Positions 33,152 to 40,444 of a stretch of 44,595 bases of DNA are shown piece after piece. Location of the stretch: NCBI GenBank assembly GCA_003156495.1, contig PMHC01000083.1, forward strand, positions 1 to 44,595. The letters run 5' to 3'. The notes beneath the pieces were generated by a model. That model saw only the letters and a program-made list of their open reading frames with translations. It ran no database searches and was not told the DNA's origin. The translations under genes and the position numbers were made by a program. Source of the DNA: Acidobacteriaceae bacterium. Lineage in GTDB: Bacteria; Acidobacteriota; Terriglobia; Terriglobales; Acidobacteriaceae. Within the stretch, counting starts at the first letter, position 1. Each line of letters begins with the position of its first letter.

Positions 33152-34179
33152 GGACGCTTAAAGCAGAAACAGTTTCACGGATCGAAATGCTGGCGCAAGA
33201 AGCGACCGAAGTCGCGCCAGTAATTGCGCGAACAAAAGACTATCTGGCGCGTACGGGGTTATCGACTCCCGATTTTGCCCACCGCATCAATTACGGCGAA
33301 TCAACCTTGCGCTTCTTTTTGGAGGGCAACTATCACAACATTTCGCGCTCGCCAAAATCGCTTATAAAAGCGCTCGTCACTTTTATGGATGCTCACCCGG
33401 CTGGCGAAACCGGCCGCGTGTTGGGCAATCTGTACGAAACAGAGAATGTACGCATCATCCGGGAAACATTCGAGAAGTTGCTGCCGCGGCCAGTAGCCTA
33501 CATGATCTATGCACCTCCGGGTTCGCAAAAGAGTTTTGTCCTAGAGCATCAGGTGGCCAAACTCAATCGCGACGAGATCGCCAAGGAACAAGGGCGCCGG
33601 GCCTTCTATATTTACGCACGCCAGAATTTGCGGCCACGCGATCTGATTAGACGCGTCGCTATTGCCTGTGGCTGCCGACTTGGCAATGACATCGATTCAA
33701 TGTTGAATAGCATTCGTTTTGATTACCGTCACAACCGCGTCCTGCTGGTCGTTGATGAGGCGCAGCATCTCTCAATCGAATGTTTCGAGACATTGCGCGA
33801 GTTGCTCGATCAGTCACCGTATTTCTCCCTGCTCTTTGCCGGCAGCCACGACCTGAAACGGAAGTTTGACGAGTTCTCTGCGACGTTGGAGCAGTGGAAT
33901 TCGCGAATTATCGCCAAGGTCCGGCTGCCCGGCTTAGAGCGCTTGGAAGCACGCGGCATTATAGAGCGCGAAATCGGCGCAATCCTTGCGCAGCGCACGT
34001 TGCAAGATCGCGAGCGGCTGGCTGACAAATTGATTGCCGCGGCTACCGTCCGCGATGCCTTTGAAAATAACCGCACCTACATCAACGTGCGCACGCTGAC
34101 GAACGCGCTCGACCAGATCAAAGCACAGGCCGAAGCTGCTCCGGCCGAGAGCGACGAGAAAGTTGAGGCCATCGCATGA
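33148..34179 (+). CDS. MuB-type AAA+ ATPase, target-DNA activator
   Basis: A 343-residue ATPase. An N-terminal HTH (about 32-60, LSTPDFAHRINYGESTLRFF) is typical of MuB; the AAA+ core has a Walker A APPGSQKS (about 121-128) and Walker B VLLVVDEAQHL (about 197-207). The Walker A has Gln where Gly is usual before Lys-Ser, an unusual substitution. It coats target DNA and directs the transposase away from phage DNA. GTG start overlapping the transposase stop. Confidence 0.92.
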   Translation: MRTLKAETVSRIEMLAQEATEVAPVIARTKDYLARTGLSTPDFAHRINYGESTLRFFLEGNYHNISRSPKSLIKALVTFMDAHPAGETGRVLGNLYETENVRIIRETFEKLLPRPVAYMIYAPPGSQKSFVLEHQVAKLNRDEIAKEQGRRAFYIYARQNLRPRDLIRRVAIACGCRLGNDIDSMLNSIRFDYRHNRVLLVVDEAQHLSIECFETLRELLDQSPYFSLLFAGSHDLKRKFDEFSATLEQWNSRIIAKVRLPGLERLEARGIIEREIGAILAQRTLQDRERLADKLIAAATVRDAFENNRTYINVRTLTNALDQIKAQAEAAPAESDEKVEAIA

Positions 34180-34382
34180 AAAATGCGCTTCGATTTTGGA
34201 ACCGGATGATGGATTGGTCGCCAACCGACGAGCAGATTGATTGCGTCGTTAGGGCCGGGCGTATCTGCGAACGTCTGCTCCGGTCTGCGGTCATCCTGGC
34301 CGTTATATATATCTCAACCGAAGTTGCCTCGGCATTTTTCCCCGGCGGCCCGGCCTGGCAGTACCTGAAAGGTGGCCAGTAA
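34176..34382 (+). CDS. Small membrane protein of early operon
   Basis: A 68-residue protein with one transmembrane helix (about 34-55, LLRSAVILAVIYISTEVASAFF) and an N-terminal Trp/Arg-rich part. It overlaps the ATPase gene by 4 bp and the next gene by 1 bp, so it is clearly part of the early operon. Function unknown. Confidence 0.6.
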   Translation: MKNALRFWNRMMDWSPTDEQIDCVVRAGRICERLLRSAVILAVIYISTEVASAFFPGGPAWQYLKGGQ

Positions 34383-34615
34383 TGCCGAAATCTGTTCCGG
34401 CCATGCTCAGCGCCATCAAGGACGATCTCACCGCTGCCCAGGTGATTGTCGAGCGGCTCGGCACGCTCTGTGACATCGAAGGCTGCATCGGATCGCAGAC
34501 GGCTCTCGATCAAGCACTGGATCTATGCCGGGCCTTGAGCTACGCGCTCACGACGGCCAGTGATCTCAAGGCTCACATCAAAGCGCAACCCCGCGCGAAA
34601 GGCGGCAAGGCATGA
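34382..34615 (+). CDS. Hypothetical helical early protein
   Basis: A 77-residue, mostly helical protein (MLSAIKDDLTAAQVIVERLG, ALDQALDLCRALSYALTT). Starts on the last base of the upstream stop and overlaps the next gene by 4 bp. No family recognised. Confidence 0.6.
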   Translation: MPKSVPAMLSAIKDDLTAAQVIVERLGTLCDIEGCIGSQTALDQALDLCRALSYALTTASDLKAHIKAQPRAKGGKA

Positions 34616-34839
34616 ACGTCGAGATGTTGGCAAATTCAATCCGCGAACGCGCTCAGGATTTGCGTCGATCGGACGAGAATCCTCTCACTTACTCGGAACT
34701 TAAAGATGATGCCGAACTGCTCATGGTCCTCTCGCGCTTGGTCAAAGGAGCTTCAGTTGCGCGTGCGTTCGGCGCGCCTGGTGATTGGGGCTATTCACAT
34801 CCGATAGGTAAGGCGCTTAGCGCGAAAGGCGGCCAGTGA
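34612..34839 (+). CDS. Hypothetical early protein
   Basis: A 75-residue protein with a helical N-terminal two-thirds (VEMLANSIRERAQDLRRS, DAELLMVLSRLVKGAS) and the ending GDWGYSHPIGKALSAKGGQ. ATGA overlap with the preceding gene. No family recognised. Confidence 0.6.
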   Translation: MNVEMLANSIRERAQDLRRSDENPLTYSELKDDAELLMVLSRLVKGASVARAFGAPGDWGYSHPIGKALSAKGGQ

Positions 34840-35102
34840 TGAGTGATGTAGCCACTGTGAAGTGCGACATTTGCAAACGTCAGAAACAGGAGACCAATCA
34901 CTGGCTCGTTGCGATCACCACCCCCGGATTTGAAGGCATTCTCTTCGTCCCGGCCGATGCCGCGTGCAAACCGCTTCCCGGCGGCTATGTCTCTAAAGAT
35001 TTGTGCGGTCAAGAATGCGCGCACAAAGAGCTTTCCGCTTGGCTAGACGATTTCAAAAATATCGATTTTCCAACGAAAGAAGGACGCCATGACAACGACT
35101 AA
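34839..35102 (+). CDS. Small zinc-binding early protein
   Basis: An 87-residue protein with a zinc-binding pattern: VKCDICKRQKQETNHW near the start and LCGQECAHKEL near the end, giving CxxC plus CxxxCxH. The middle is a beta sheet-like ITTPGFEGILFVPA. ATG at 34839 overlaps the previous stop (TGATG); GTG at 34836 would add one Met. One of several small zinc proteins of this operon, probably nucleic-acid or protein adaptors. Confidence 0.6.
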   Translation: MSDVATVKCDICKRQKQETNHWLVAITTPGFEGILFVPADAACKPLPGGYVSKDLCGQECAHKELSAWLDDFKNIDFPTKEGRHDND

Positions 35103-35640
35103 GAGTAAACCCACCGCTGAGCAGATCGACGAGCTCTGCAACCGTTTTGACAAAGCGAAGATCGCCGTCGAGCAAGCCGAGCAAAAGCTATCAGGCGTGA
35201 AGGGTGAACTGCTCGCTGCGGTACAAGATTTCGGCTACGTGCCTACAAACGCCGAGAAGACGACACGGCTTGAAGGCGCGCTCTACGTCGCCGACGCAAC
35301 GGTTGCCTCGACGGTTGCGATAAGCGAAACGGCCGTGGGCGAACTGCAGTCGGAACTTTCGCGGTTCAAGCTGCCCAGAGTATTCAGCAAACTTTTCGCG
35401 CGCAAGGTCACGCACACGCTGCAGAAGGATGCGCACGGAGCATTAGAACTGGCGATCGGCGGTTTTCCGCTCGAAGCCAAGAAACGTCTGCTCTCGCTCT
35501 TCGCCTCATGCTTCAAGGTCGATTCAAAAACGCCGGCGCTGACCGTCAACCTGGTTGCCGCGTTGCGCGCCAAGGAAGCAGCGGCTACTGAAAAAGCAGC
35601 GAAGAAAGCCGCCCGCGCCGCGAAAAAGAAGAGGGCGTGA
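35089..35640 (+). CDS. Coiled-coil early protein in the position of Gam
   Basis: A 183-residue protein: N-terminal coiled coil (about 8-45, IDELCNRFDKAKIAVEQAEQ), middle mixed domain with LSRFKLPRVFSKLFARKV, and a Lys/Ala-rich basic tail (EKAAKKAARAAKKKRA). In Mu the host-nuclease inhibitor Gam is encoded among the early genes and also starts with a coiled coil. There is no convincing Gam sequence match, so the idea of a DNA-end-binding protein rests on position and the basic tail only. It overlaps the preceding gene by 14 bp. Confidence 0.55.
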   Translation: MTTTKSKPTAEQIDELCNRFDKAKIAVEQAEQKLSGVKGELLAAVQDFGYVPTNAEKTTRLEGALYVADATVASTVAISETAVGELQSELSRFKLPRVFSKLFARKVTHTLQKDAHGALELAIGGFPLEAKKRLLSLFASCFKVDSKTPALTVNLVAALRAKEAAATEKAAKKAARAAKKKRA

Positions 35641-35669
35641 AAGCGCCACAAGTTTGGAGGAAACGATCA

Positions 35670-35999
35670 ATGGAAATCCGCATACATGCTGAATCGCTCG
35701 AAGCTGCCGTGCTCAAAGTTTTAAGAGAGTGCGAGCCCGCGCGCATCGAGAAAATCTCCTGCCGCGTGAAAATCTCATTTTCGCTGGCACGAGCCACATT
35801 GTGCACTGCCTTCGATCACGGCTTTGCCACGCCCATCAGGATGAAGAAATTGAGCCTTGATGAATATCCATGGAAACTCACGGAGAAAGGCCGGAAGCTG
35901 GTCGATGTCTGCACGAAAGACGAAATCACACAGTTACCTGCAGCTTCCAATCTTTTGGCAGCGCTGGAAGCCGGAGAGACGATCGGGGCGCGCCAATGA
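35670..35999 (+). CDS. Winged-helix-like early protein
   Basis: A 109-residue protein whose core EIRIHAESLEAAVLKVLREC, ARIEKISCRVKISFSLARATL and WKLTEKGRKLVDV looks like a winged-helix DNA-binding fold (N-terminal helix, recognition helix, wing ending in LTEKGRKL). The ATG at 35670 is chosen because GGAGG lies 8-10 bases upstream; a GTG at 35637 would add 11 residues but has no such site. Function as DNA-binding regulator is inferred. Confidence 0.6.
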   Translation: MEIRIHAESLEAAVLKVLRECEPARIEKISCRVKISFSLARATLCTAFDHGFATPIRMKKLSLDEYPWKLTEKGRKLVDVCTKDEITQLPAASNLLAALEAGETIGARQ

Positions 36000-36232
36000 C
36001 CGAGGAGAGGACAAATCGCGCCTGGACGTTCTGGCAGGAGTCGGCCGGCTGCATTGAACGCATCCAGCATCTGTTGCAACGCTGCGCAACGATTGCCGCT
36101 GCCGAGCCGCCCACCGACCTGTCGTCGCAGGACGTGCGCGAGATTCGCCGAAATATTGCCCGATTTAACGAAAAGTTCGCGCTGCTGGTGCGCGAGCAAA
36201 AACGGAAGGCGGCCCGCTTATGCCAGTCCTGA
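35996..36232 (+). CDS. Small helical early protein
   Basis: A 78-residue, strongly helical protein (AWTFWQESAGCIERIQHLLQ and REIRRNIARFNEKFALLVRE). Its ATG overlaps the previous stop (ATGA) and its end overlaps the next gene by 13 bp. No family recognised; probably a small coiled-coil partner protein. Confidence 0.6.
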   Translation: MTEERTNRAWTFWQESAGCIERIQHLLQRCATIAAAEPPTDLSSQDVREIRRNIARFNEKFALLVREQKRKAARLCQS

Positions 36233-36471
36233 ACATTAACGGATCGAATGGCCCTTTAACCGTATTCATGTGTACGCGCGGCCGATCGAAACCTTGCGCG
36301 ACATGCGGACGTCCATCGACAAAGCTATGCGACTTTCCGCTAGGCAATGGCAAAACCTGCGATGCCGCAATCTGTGACGGTTGCGCAACCGGAGTTGGCA
36401 TGGGGCTTGACTATTGTCCGAAGCATAAAGACATGCAGCCGCCGCAAGGCAACCTCTTCGAGGTGCGCTGA
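36220..36471 (+). CDS. Cys-rich zinc-finger-like early protein
   Basis: An 83-residue protein with at least seven cysteines: CTRGRSKPCATCG, KLCDFPL, TCDAAICDGCA, DYCPKHKD. The CxxC and C/H spacing fits two zinc sites, similar to small treble-clef or B-box-like phage proteins. It overlaps both neighbours. Exact partner and role unknown. Confidence 0.6.
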   Translation: MPVLNINGSNGPLTVFMCTRGRSKPCATCGRPSTKLCDFPLGNGKTCDAAICDGCATGVGMGLDYCPKHKDMQPPQGNLFEVR

Positions 36472-36920
36472 TGAGCACGCAAGGTTTGCTCTTCGAAGGA
36501 TCTCCCGAGATGCTCTTGCAACATCTCGATGCACAGATACTCGATCTGATTCTGGGGCACGCCGGCGGCCCACTCGCAATCGCTGCGAATGACCAGGAGC
36601 GCGCTGTGCTGCGCCTCGTGCGGTATCGTCGCGGCCTGAACAATGCCGTGAAGATTCGCGAGATCCAGGAGCAAACAGGCTTGAGCGCACGCACTATCAA
36701 AGAGGCCGTGCGCGGGCTCCGTGTGAATTTCCATCTGCCCATCGGCAGTTCGAAGCACGGTTCCGACGGCGGCTACTATCTGATGCTCACCAAGGAAGAT
36801 CGCGATGCCTGGGTTAGTGACTTTGTAAGCCAGATTCGTGCTGAGGCTGCTGTACTGCGCGCCGCCGCCGGGCCGCACGCCTATCGCGAGCTTGTTGGCA
36901 AGATCAGCGGGGAGGAATAG
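36471..36920 (+). CDS. Winged-helix regulatory early protein
   Basis: A 149-residue protein with a winged-helix domain in the middle: ERAVLRLVRYRRG, IREIQEQTGLSARTIKEAVRGLRVN, then a Gly-rich wing SSKHGSDGGYYLML. The C-terminal part is helical. Likely a DNA-binding regulator of the early or middle genes. Its ATG overlaps the previous stop by 1 base. Confidence 0.65.
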   Translation: MSTQGLLFEGSPEMLLQHLDAQILDLILGHAGGPLAIAANDQERAVLRLVRYRRGLNNAVKIREIQEQTGLSARTIKEAVRGLRVNFHLPIGSSKHGSDGGYYLMLTKEDRDAWVSDFVSQIRAEAAVLRAAAGPHAYRELVGKISGEE

Positions 36921-36922
36921 TT

Positions 36923-37162
36923 GTGAGCGTATTTTTCACGCGCAAAAAGGCGTGCTTTGCCGCAGGCTGCAAAAGGATGGTGCCGAGTCGACGATTGATG
37001 TGCAAAGAGCATTGGCTGCTGGTACCGCACTCGATGCGGGTTGAAATCTATGCCGGCCTTGATCTGTGGCAATCGGGCAGAAGCCCAAAAACGTATCTCG
37101 AAGCAATCCAGCGTGCGCGAGCCTTTGTAGCTGAAGCTGAAGCAAAGCTGGCTAGGAAGTGA
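36923..37162 (+). CDS. Small basic early protein with Cys/His pair
   Basis: A 79-residue basic protein starting at GTG 36923. N-terminal CFAAGCKRMVPSRRLMCKEHW has two Cys, another Cys and a His that could bind zinc; the C-terminus is helical (YLEAIQRARAFVAEAEAKLA). Resembles small DNA-binding proteins of phage operons. No family name is certain. Confidence 0.6.
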   Translation: MSVFFTRKKACFAAGCKRMVPSRRLMCKEHWLLVPHSMRVEIYAGLDLWQSGRSPKTYLEAIQRARAFVAEAEAKLARK

Positions 37163-37175
37163 TTTTGGAGAAATC

Positions 37176-37583
37176 ATGCGACCGAAAAAGAAAATTTTGT
37201 TGATCGATGAAAACGAGGCGCGGCAATCCGTTCTTGCCTTCGTTCTCGCCACACATGGATTCGCTGTGTGCTGTGCGTCCAGCGCTGCTGAGGCAATTAC
37301 CGCCAGTGCGGATTTCGAAGTAGCTCTGCTGGCGTGGCCGCTGTCTGGTGGCAGCGAGTTGCTGCGCAAGTTGCGCAGTCAACATCCTTTTACGCGTACG
37401 CTGGCGCTTGCCGAAGATGCCAAAGGATGCCCAACCGTTTCCGCAGACGTTGTTCTGTGGGGGCATCCTTCCACCTTCGAATTGCTTGAGCGCATCAATG
37501 TGCTCGCGGCACGAAAACGCGGTCCGAGAAAAGCGCAAGCCATTGAACACATGTTGGCGTTGGCTGAACGAAGGGTGGCATAA
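37176..37583 (+). CDS. Degenerate response-regulator receiver (pseudo-receiver) protein
   Basis: A 135-residue protein with the alternating beta/alpha pattern of a CheY-like receiver: KKILLIDENEARQSVLAF (acidic pocket Asp11-Glu12), AVCCASSAAEAI, then the strand VALLAWPLSGG, and VVLWGHPSTFELL. The phosphoacceptor Asp, expected at residue 53 in LLAW, is Ala; the conserved Thr/Ser and Lys are Ala and His. It cannot be phosphorylated in the usual way and probably works as a protein-binding domain. Host two-component signalling is a possible target. ATG start with GGAG 9 bases upstream. Confidence 0.75.
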   Translation: MRPKKKILLIDENEARQSVLAFVLATHGFAVCCASSAAEAITASADFEVALLAWPLSGGSELLRKLRSQHPFTRTLALAEDAKGCPTVSADVVLWGHPSTFELLERINVLAARKRGPRKAQAIEHMLALAERRVA

Positions 37584-37585
37584 AA

Positions 37586-37810
37586 GTGTTCAGCATTTCT
37601 GTCGACGATACGGCTGAAAAATTCTTTTCCAGGCGGCCGGGATTTGAAGAGCAGTTATCCCGTATGACGAATTCTATTCATGGCGTTCGGCCTGCTCAAC
37701 CCGGAGAAGTTGAATCAATGCTTGAGCATTTCGAAGCGTTGGAAGCTGCAAGAAGACGCGCTTATAAGTTAGCGCAGCTAAGCAAATTGAAGTCTGGAGG
37801 AAGATCATGA
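37586..37810 (+). CDS. Small charged early protein
   Basis: A 74-residue protein, start GTG at 37586 directly after the receiver-like gene. Mostly helical and charged (EVESMLEHFEALEAARRRAYKLAQ), with a polar N-terminus. Ends overlapping the next start (ATGA). No family recognised. Confidence 0.55.
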   Translation: MFSISVDDTAEKFFSRRPGFEEQLSRMTNSIHGVRPAQPGEVESMLEHFEALEAARRRAYKLAQLSKLKSGGRS

Positions 37811-38064
37811 AAGCTCTTTGCGCACAATGCAAAATGCCGATCGATATGCCCGATCTGGCGCCCCTACAAATTCTGAATCGCCCCGATGTGAGCGTGCTCA
37901 TTCTGCAACACCCGAAGCATGGCTTTTGCCTGAACTGTAAGACGAAGGTGGCCATTATGCTCGCCAACGCACAAATTTTGTTGACTGCCGTTCCGGTCGA
38001 GGTCAAGGAACCATCCCCTATCGTTCTGGCGTCGGTCGGTGCGATCCCGCAGATGAAAAGGTAG
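37807..38064 (+). CDS. Small zinc-ribbon-like early protein
   Basis: An 85-residue protein with CAQCKMP near the start and CLNCKTKV in the middle, two CxxC pairs about 33 residues apart, forming a likely zinc ribbon. The C-terminal part is hydrophobic then polar. ATGA overlap with the preceding gene. Role unknown; one of the series of small zinc proteins. Confidence 0.6.
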   Translation: MKALCAQCKMPIDMPDLAPLQILNRPDVSVLILQHPKHGFCLNCKTKVAIMLANAQILLTAVPVEVKEPSPIVLASVGAIPQMKR

Positions 38065-38160
38065 TCGAGAGCTATTGGCGGGAAGCCTTTGCTAATCGAT
38101 TAACAAGTGACGAGCAGCACCATCGCTCGCACTTCGGTACAAGCACGAAAGGGTAAAACG

Positions 38161-38514
38161 ATGAGTCTTGATGTCTATCTTTATGAACCGTTGCACTGCC
38201 CACACTGTCAGGGCGACCTGAAGGGGGAGCAAATCTTTGAGGCCAATATCACGCACAACCTCAACAAAATGGCAGATGTGGCTGGCATCTACAAGCACCT
38301 GTGGAGACCCGAGGAAATCGGCATTACCCGCGCATTCCAGCTTATTGAGCCACTCCAGACGGCCATTGCGGAGATGGAGGCTGACCCGGAAAAGTTCAAG
38401 CAATACGACGCTCCAAACGGGTGGGGCCTCTATGAGCACTTCGTTCCGTGGCTGCAGAAGTATCTACGAGCGTGCAAGGAAACTCCGGGCGCGTGGATTG
38501 CAGTAAGCAGGTAA
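38161..38514 (+). CDS. Conserved phage/plasmid hypothetical protein with CxxC motif
   Basis: A 117-residue protein starting MSLDVYLYEPLHCPHCQG. A CPHC zinc motif is followed by the conserved NITHNLNKMADVAGIYKHLW, where THNL and YKHLWRPEE are characteristic of a widespread small family of phage and mobile-element proteins, then YDAPNGWGLYEHFVPWL and CKETPGAWIAVSR. The family has no known function. The ATG at 38161 has AAAGGG upstream; a longer in-frame frame up to 38107 lacks a good site. The 96 bp before it hold the palindrome TAATCGATTA (38093-38102). Confidence 0.75.
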   Translation: MSLDVYLYEPLHCPHCQGDLKGEQIFEANITHNLNKMADVAGIYKHLWRPEEIGITRAFQLIEPLQTAIAEMEADPEKFKQYDAPNGWGLYEHFVPWLQKYLRACKETPGAWIAVSR

Positions 38515-38569
38515 CGTCGCGATCGGCGCAAGATGACCAATACAAATAACCAAGTAGTCGAGGACTAAG

Positions 38570-38770
38570 TTGACGGATGCAAACGAAGGTTATCATCGGC
38601 AGTGCCAATATCCCGGATGCACGCACCAAGTGGAAGGCCACGCCCGATTTTGCAGCGCGCGATGCCGAACCGCCGATTGGAAGCGAAGGCATCCCAAAGC
38701 TGGGCCAGACCGCTGTCCGCATTGTGGCGAGTTGCTGAAAAAACGCGGACGGCCAAGGAAAAAGCAATAA
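38570..38770 (+). CDS. Small zinc-finger early protein
   Basis: A 66-residue protein, TTG start at 38570. QCQYPGCTHQVEGHARFCSARCRTADWKRR and CPHCGELL give at least six Cys and His ligands in two small fingers, followed by a basic KKRGRPRKK AT-hook-like tail. Strongly suggests DNA or RNA binding. Lies directly before the gp16-like gene (1-bp gap). Confidence 0.65.
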   Translation: MTDANEGYHRQCQYPGCTHQVEGHARFCSARCRTADWKRRHPKAGPDRCPHCGELLKKRGRPRKKQ

Positions 38771-39295
38771 ATGAATAACACAATCAGTCCCGGCCAAATG
38801 AAGCGCCTGCAGACGCTCTACGGAAAGCTCTGCGCGCATACTGACCAGCCCAACAAGCGCGAAGCTCGATTGGGCTGGGCGTCGGCACTGGTCATGCGGC
38901 CAATCGCTAGTTTTAAAGATCTGACGCGCGATGATGCGCGTCACTTAATCGATACGCTTCAAGGCCAACTCGGCATACCGGAGACGCAACCGCGTCGCCG
39001 CCAGCGCCTTGGCCGCGATGCTGCGCGCAAGGCTGGGACGGAAGGCCGGCGTGGCTACGAGTCGAAAGAAATAACTATGGCCGGCCCTGCTGAGATAGCG
39101 CGCATTCAGCATGTGATGGATCTGATTGGTTGGGACCAGGCGCAACTTGAGAGTTGGTTGCACTCACCGCACTCGCCATTGCGCAATAAAGCTGCTGGAC
39201 AGATCCGCTCCCTGGCCGATGCCAACCGTGTTTGGTGGGCGCTGAAAGGCATGGCTGTGGCTCAAGGTAAGTGGCAGGATAGGCGGCAATCATGA
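38771..39295 (+). CDS. Mu gp16-family protein
   Basis: A 174-residue protein of the Mu gp16 regulatory family (DUF1018): ISPGQMKRLQTLYGKLC, RLGWASALVMRPIASFKDLT, DDARHLIDTLQGQLG are its signature, a partial DNA-binding-like domain. The C-terminal half (about 105-165, IARIQHVMDLIGWDQAQLESWL) is a second helical domain. Function is unknown in Mu but it lies close to late-gene activation. Here it should be the last conserved Mu early gene of the rightward operon. Confidence 0.8.
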   Translation: MNNTISPGQMKRLQTLYGKLCAHTDQPNKREARLGWASALVMRPIASFKDLTRDDARHLIDTLQGQLGIPETQPRRRQRLGRDAARKAGTEGRRGYESKEITMAGPAEIARIQHVMDLIGWDQAQLESWLHSPHSPLRNKAAGQIRSLADANRVWWALKGMAVAQGKWQDRRQS

Positions 39296-39615
39296 CGCAA
39301 AAAGAAGCTCTATCTCACGTAATTGACTTACTTCTCGAAGGCATAGAAAAAGCTCCTCAGTTTGCTGAGGCCCTTTCTGTGCTCGACAAATCTAACTTAG
39401 AGTTACATGCGATAGGGATTCACTTGAAGGTGCAGCAGGCAACCAATAAAGTTGCGCAGCCAGTTAGTCATAGCGATGAAGAATTTTTGCGTGAGATGCG
39501 TATCTCGCCAGATTTTATTCCGCCATCGGTGCAGCCAATGCCGCCACCGGCGCCGAGGCCCTTTTTGCCGTCATGGCGCCCTTTCTGGCGACGCGGACGT
39601 CATGGAGGCCGATGA
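39292..39615 (+). CDS. Hypothetical protein with Pro/Arg-rich C-terminus
   Basis: A 107-residue protein: helical N-terminal two-thirds (VIDLLLEGIEKAPQFAEAL) and a Pro/Trp/Arg-rich C-terminus (PSVQPMPPPAPRPFLP, RPFWRRGRHGGR). Overlaps the gp16-like gene by 4 bp. In Mu this place is followed by the middle activator Mor, but no Mor-like HTH is evident here. Confidence 0.55.
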   Translation: MTQKEALSHVIDLLLEGIEKAPQFAEALSVLDKSNLELHAIGIHLKVQQATNKVAQPVSHSDEEFLREMRISPDFIPPSVQPMPPPAPRPFLPSWRPFWRRGRHGGR

Positions 39616-39878
39616 TGTCAACGCTGAGATTTCGCGTGCCTGAGCAATTGCTGCTGCCATGGAGTCCACAGCAGACGATTGATGTACACAAGGTGGCCGA
39701 GATGCTTGACTGCAGCGAGCGGACGATCCTGCGCCTGATCGAGTGCGGCGAGATATTAGCGTATCAAGTAAGGCCCGGCAGGGCAGGATCGCCACATCGC
39801 ATCTACTATGATTCAGTGCTAAAGTATCTGGATAAAATTCACCGCGCGGCCGGCGTCGAATGCCGGTTCGAGTTGTAA
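39612..39878 (+). CDS. Excisionase-like helix-turn-helix protein
   Basis: An 88-residue protein with a MerR/excisionase-type (HTH_17) domain: IDVHKVAEMLDCSERTILRLIECGEILAYQV, then RIYYDSVLKYLDKIH (quoted here by its ends). It probably binds DNA as a regulator, perhaps the late activator that Mu-like phages need, or as a directionality factor. ATG at 39612 overlaps the previous stop. Confidence 0.7.
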   Translation: MMSTLRFRVPEQLLLPWSPQQTIDVHKVAEMLDCSERTILRLIECGEILAYQVRPGRAGSPHRIYYDSVLKYLDKIHRAAGVECRFEL

Positions 39879-39940
39879 GCCCGATCTGGGGGTGCTATGT
39901 GTTACATGAACGTAGACGAAAAGGGTAAATTGGGGAATTA

Positions 39941-39983
39941 TATACTTTATTCCCTTGACAAACGTGAGGGAGTAAAGTATATT
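39941..39983 (+). promoter_or_regulatory. Strong sigma70 promoter inside a 15-bp inverted repeat operator
   Basis: TTGACA (39955-39960), 17-bp spacer, TATATT (39978-39983). A 15-bp inverted repeat with one mismatch, TATACTTTATTCCCT (39941-39955) and AGGGAGTAAAGTATA (39967-39981), brackets the -35 and covers most of the -10. This is a near-ideal promoter with a built-in operator. It drives the acidic protein at 40030. The transcript start would be near 39990. Confidence 0.85.
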
Positions 39984-40029
39984 AAGAACAGATCAAACAA
40001 GAGGCCACCAACCTCAAAGGAGAAACTCA

Positions 40030-40383
40030 ATGGAAACCATCAAAACCACCGCCGATGTAACCTCTATCGCAACTTGGAACGCAATCATTGCTGACGACAT
40101 GGTTAGCCTCGACAACCTCAATAGCGCCGGAATAGTTGCCGAGCTGAAGCCCTTCGGGATCACCCAGGTTCGCGAAGTAGCCCAGATGATCGCGGCGGAC
40201 GACAACGGCTACATCAAGAGCACCGATGGCCGAGTTTACGAGTTCCCATACGTTGCCAAGCCGGGAGAAGATACGGCGCTTGGAACCGCTCTCGTGGCTG
40301 ATACCAACGGCGACCCAGTGTGGCAGGGCAACGACGAGGCCGAGTTTGCCGATCTACTCGCTGATTACGATTTGAGCCTGTAA
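40030..40383 (+). CDS. Very acidic 117-residue accessory protein (moron / anti-defence candidate)
   Basis: A 117-residue protein with about 21 acidic and only 6 basic residues (net about -15), including clusters ADD, AADDN and NDEAEFADLLADYD. It has no recognised domain. It stands apart from the early operon: own strong promoter with operator (39941-39983), a good ribosome site (AAAGGAG, 8 bases before ATG), and a terminator directly behind (40395-40426). This layout is typical of morons expressed in the lysogen. Small acidic proteins include DNA mimics such as Ocr and several anti-CRISPRs, so an anti-defence role is plausible but only inferred. Confidence 0.7.
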   Translation: METIKTTADVTSIATWNAIIADDMVSLDNLNSAGIVAELKPFGITQVREVAQMIAADDNGYIKSTDGRVYEFPYVAKPGEDTALGTALVADTNGDPVWQGNDEAEFADLLADYDLSL

Positions 40384-40394
40384 TCGCACCGCCA

Positions 40395-40426
40395 GCCGGG
40401 AGCGTATCCCGGCATTGATATTTTTT
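40395..40426 (+). terminator. Intrinsic terminator of the acidic-protein unit
   Basis: GCCGGG (40395-40400) and CCCGGC (40408-40413) form a 6-bp GC stem with a 7-nt loop, followed after seven bases by six T (40421-40426). It lies 12 bp after the stop of the acidic protein gene, so that gene is a self-contained transcription unit. Confidence 0.7.
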
Positions 40427-40444
40427 GGCGGGGGATGGCGGCAA

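Noticed and set aside
39897..40094. A 65-codon plus-strand frame before the acidic protein
   Set aside because: It runs through the promoter and operator and overlaps the start of the acidic protein in another frame; no ribosome site.
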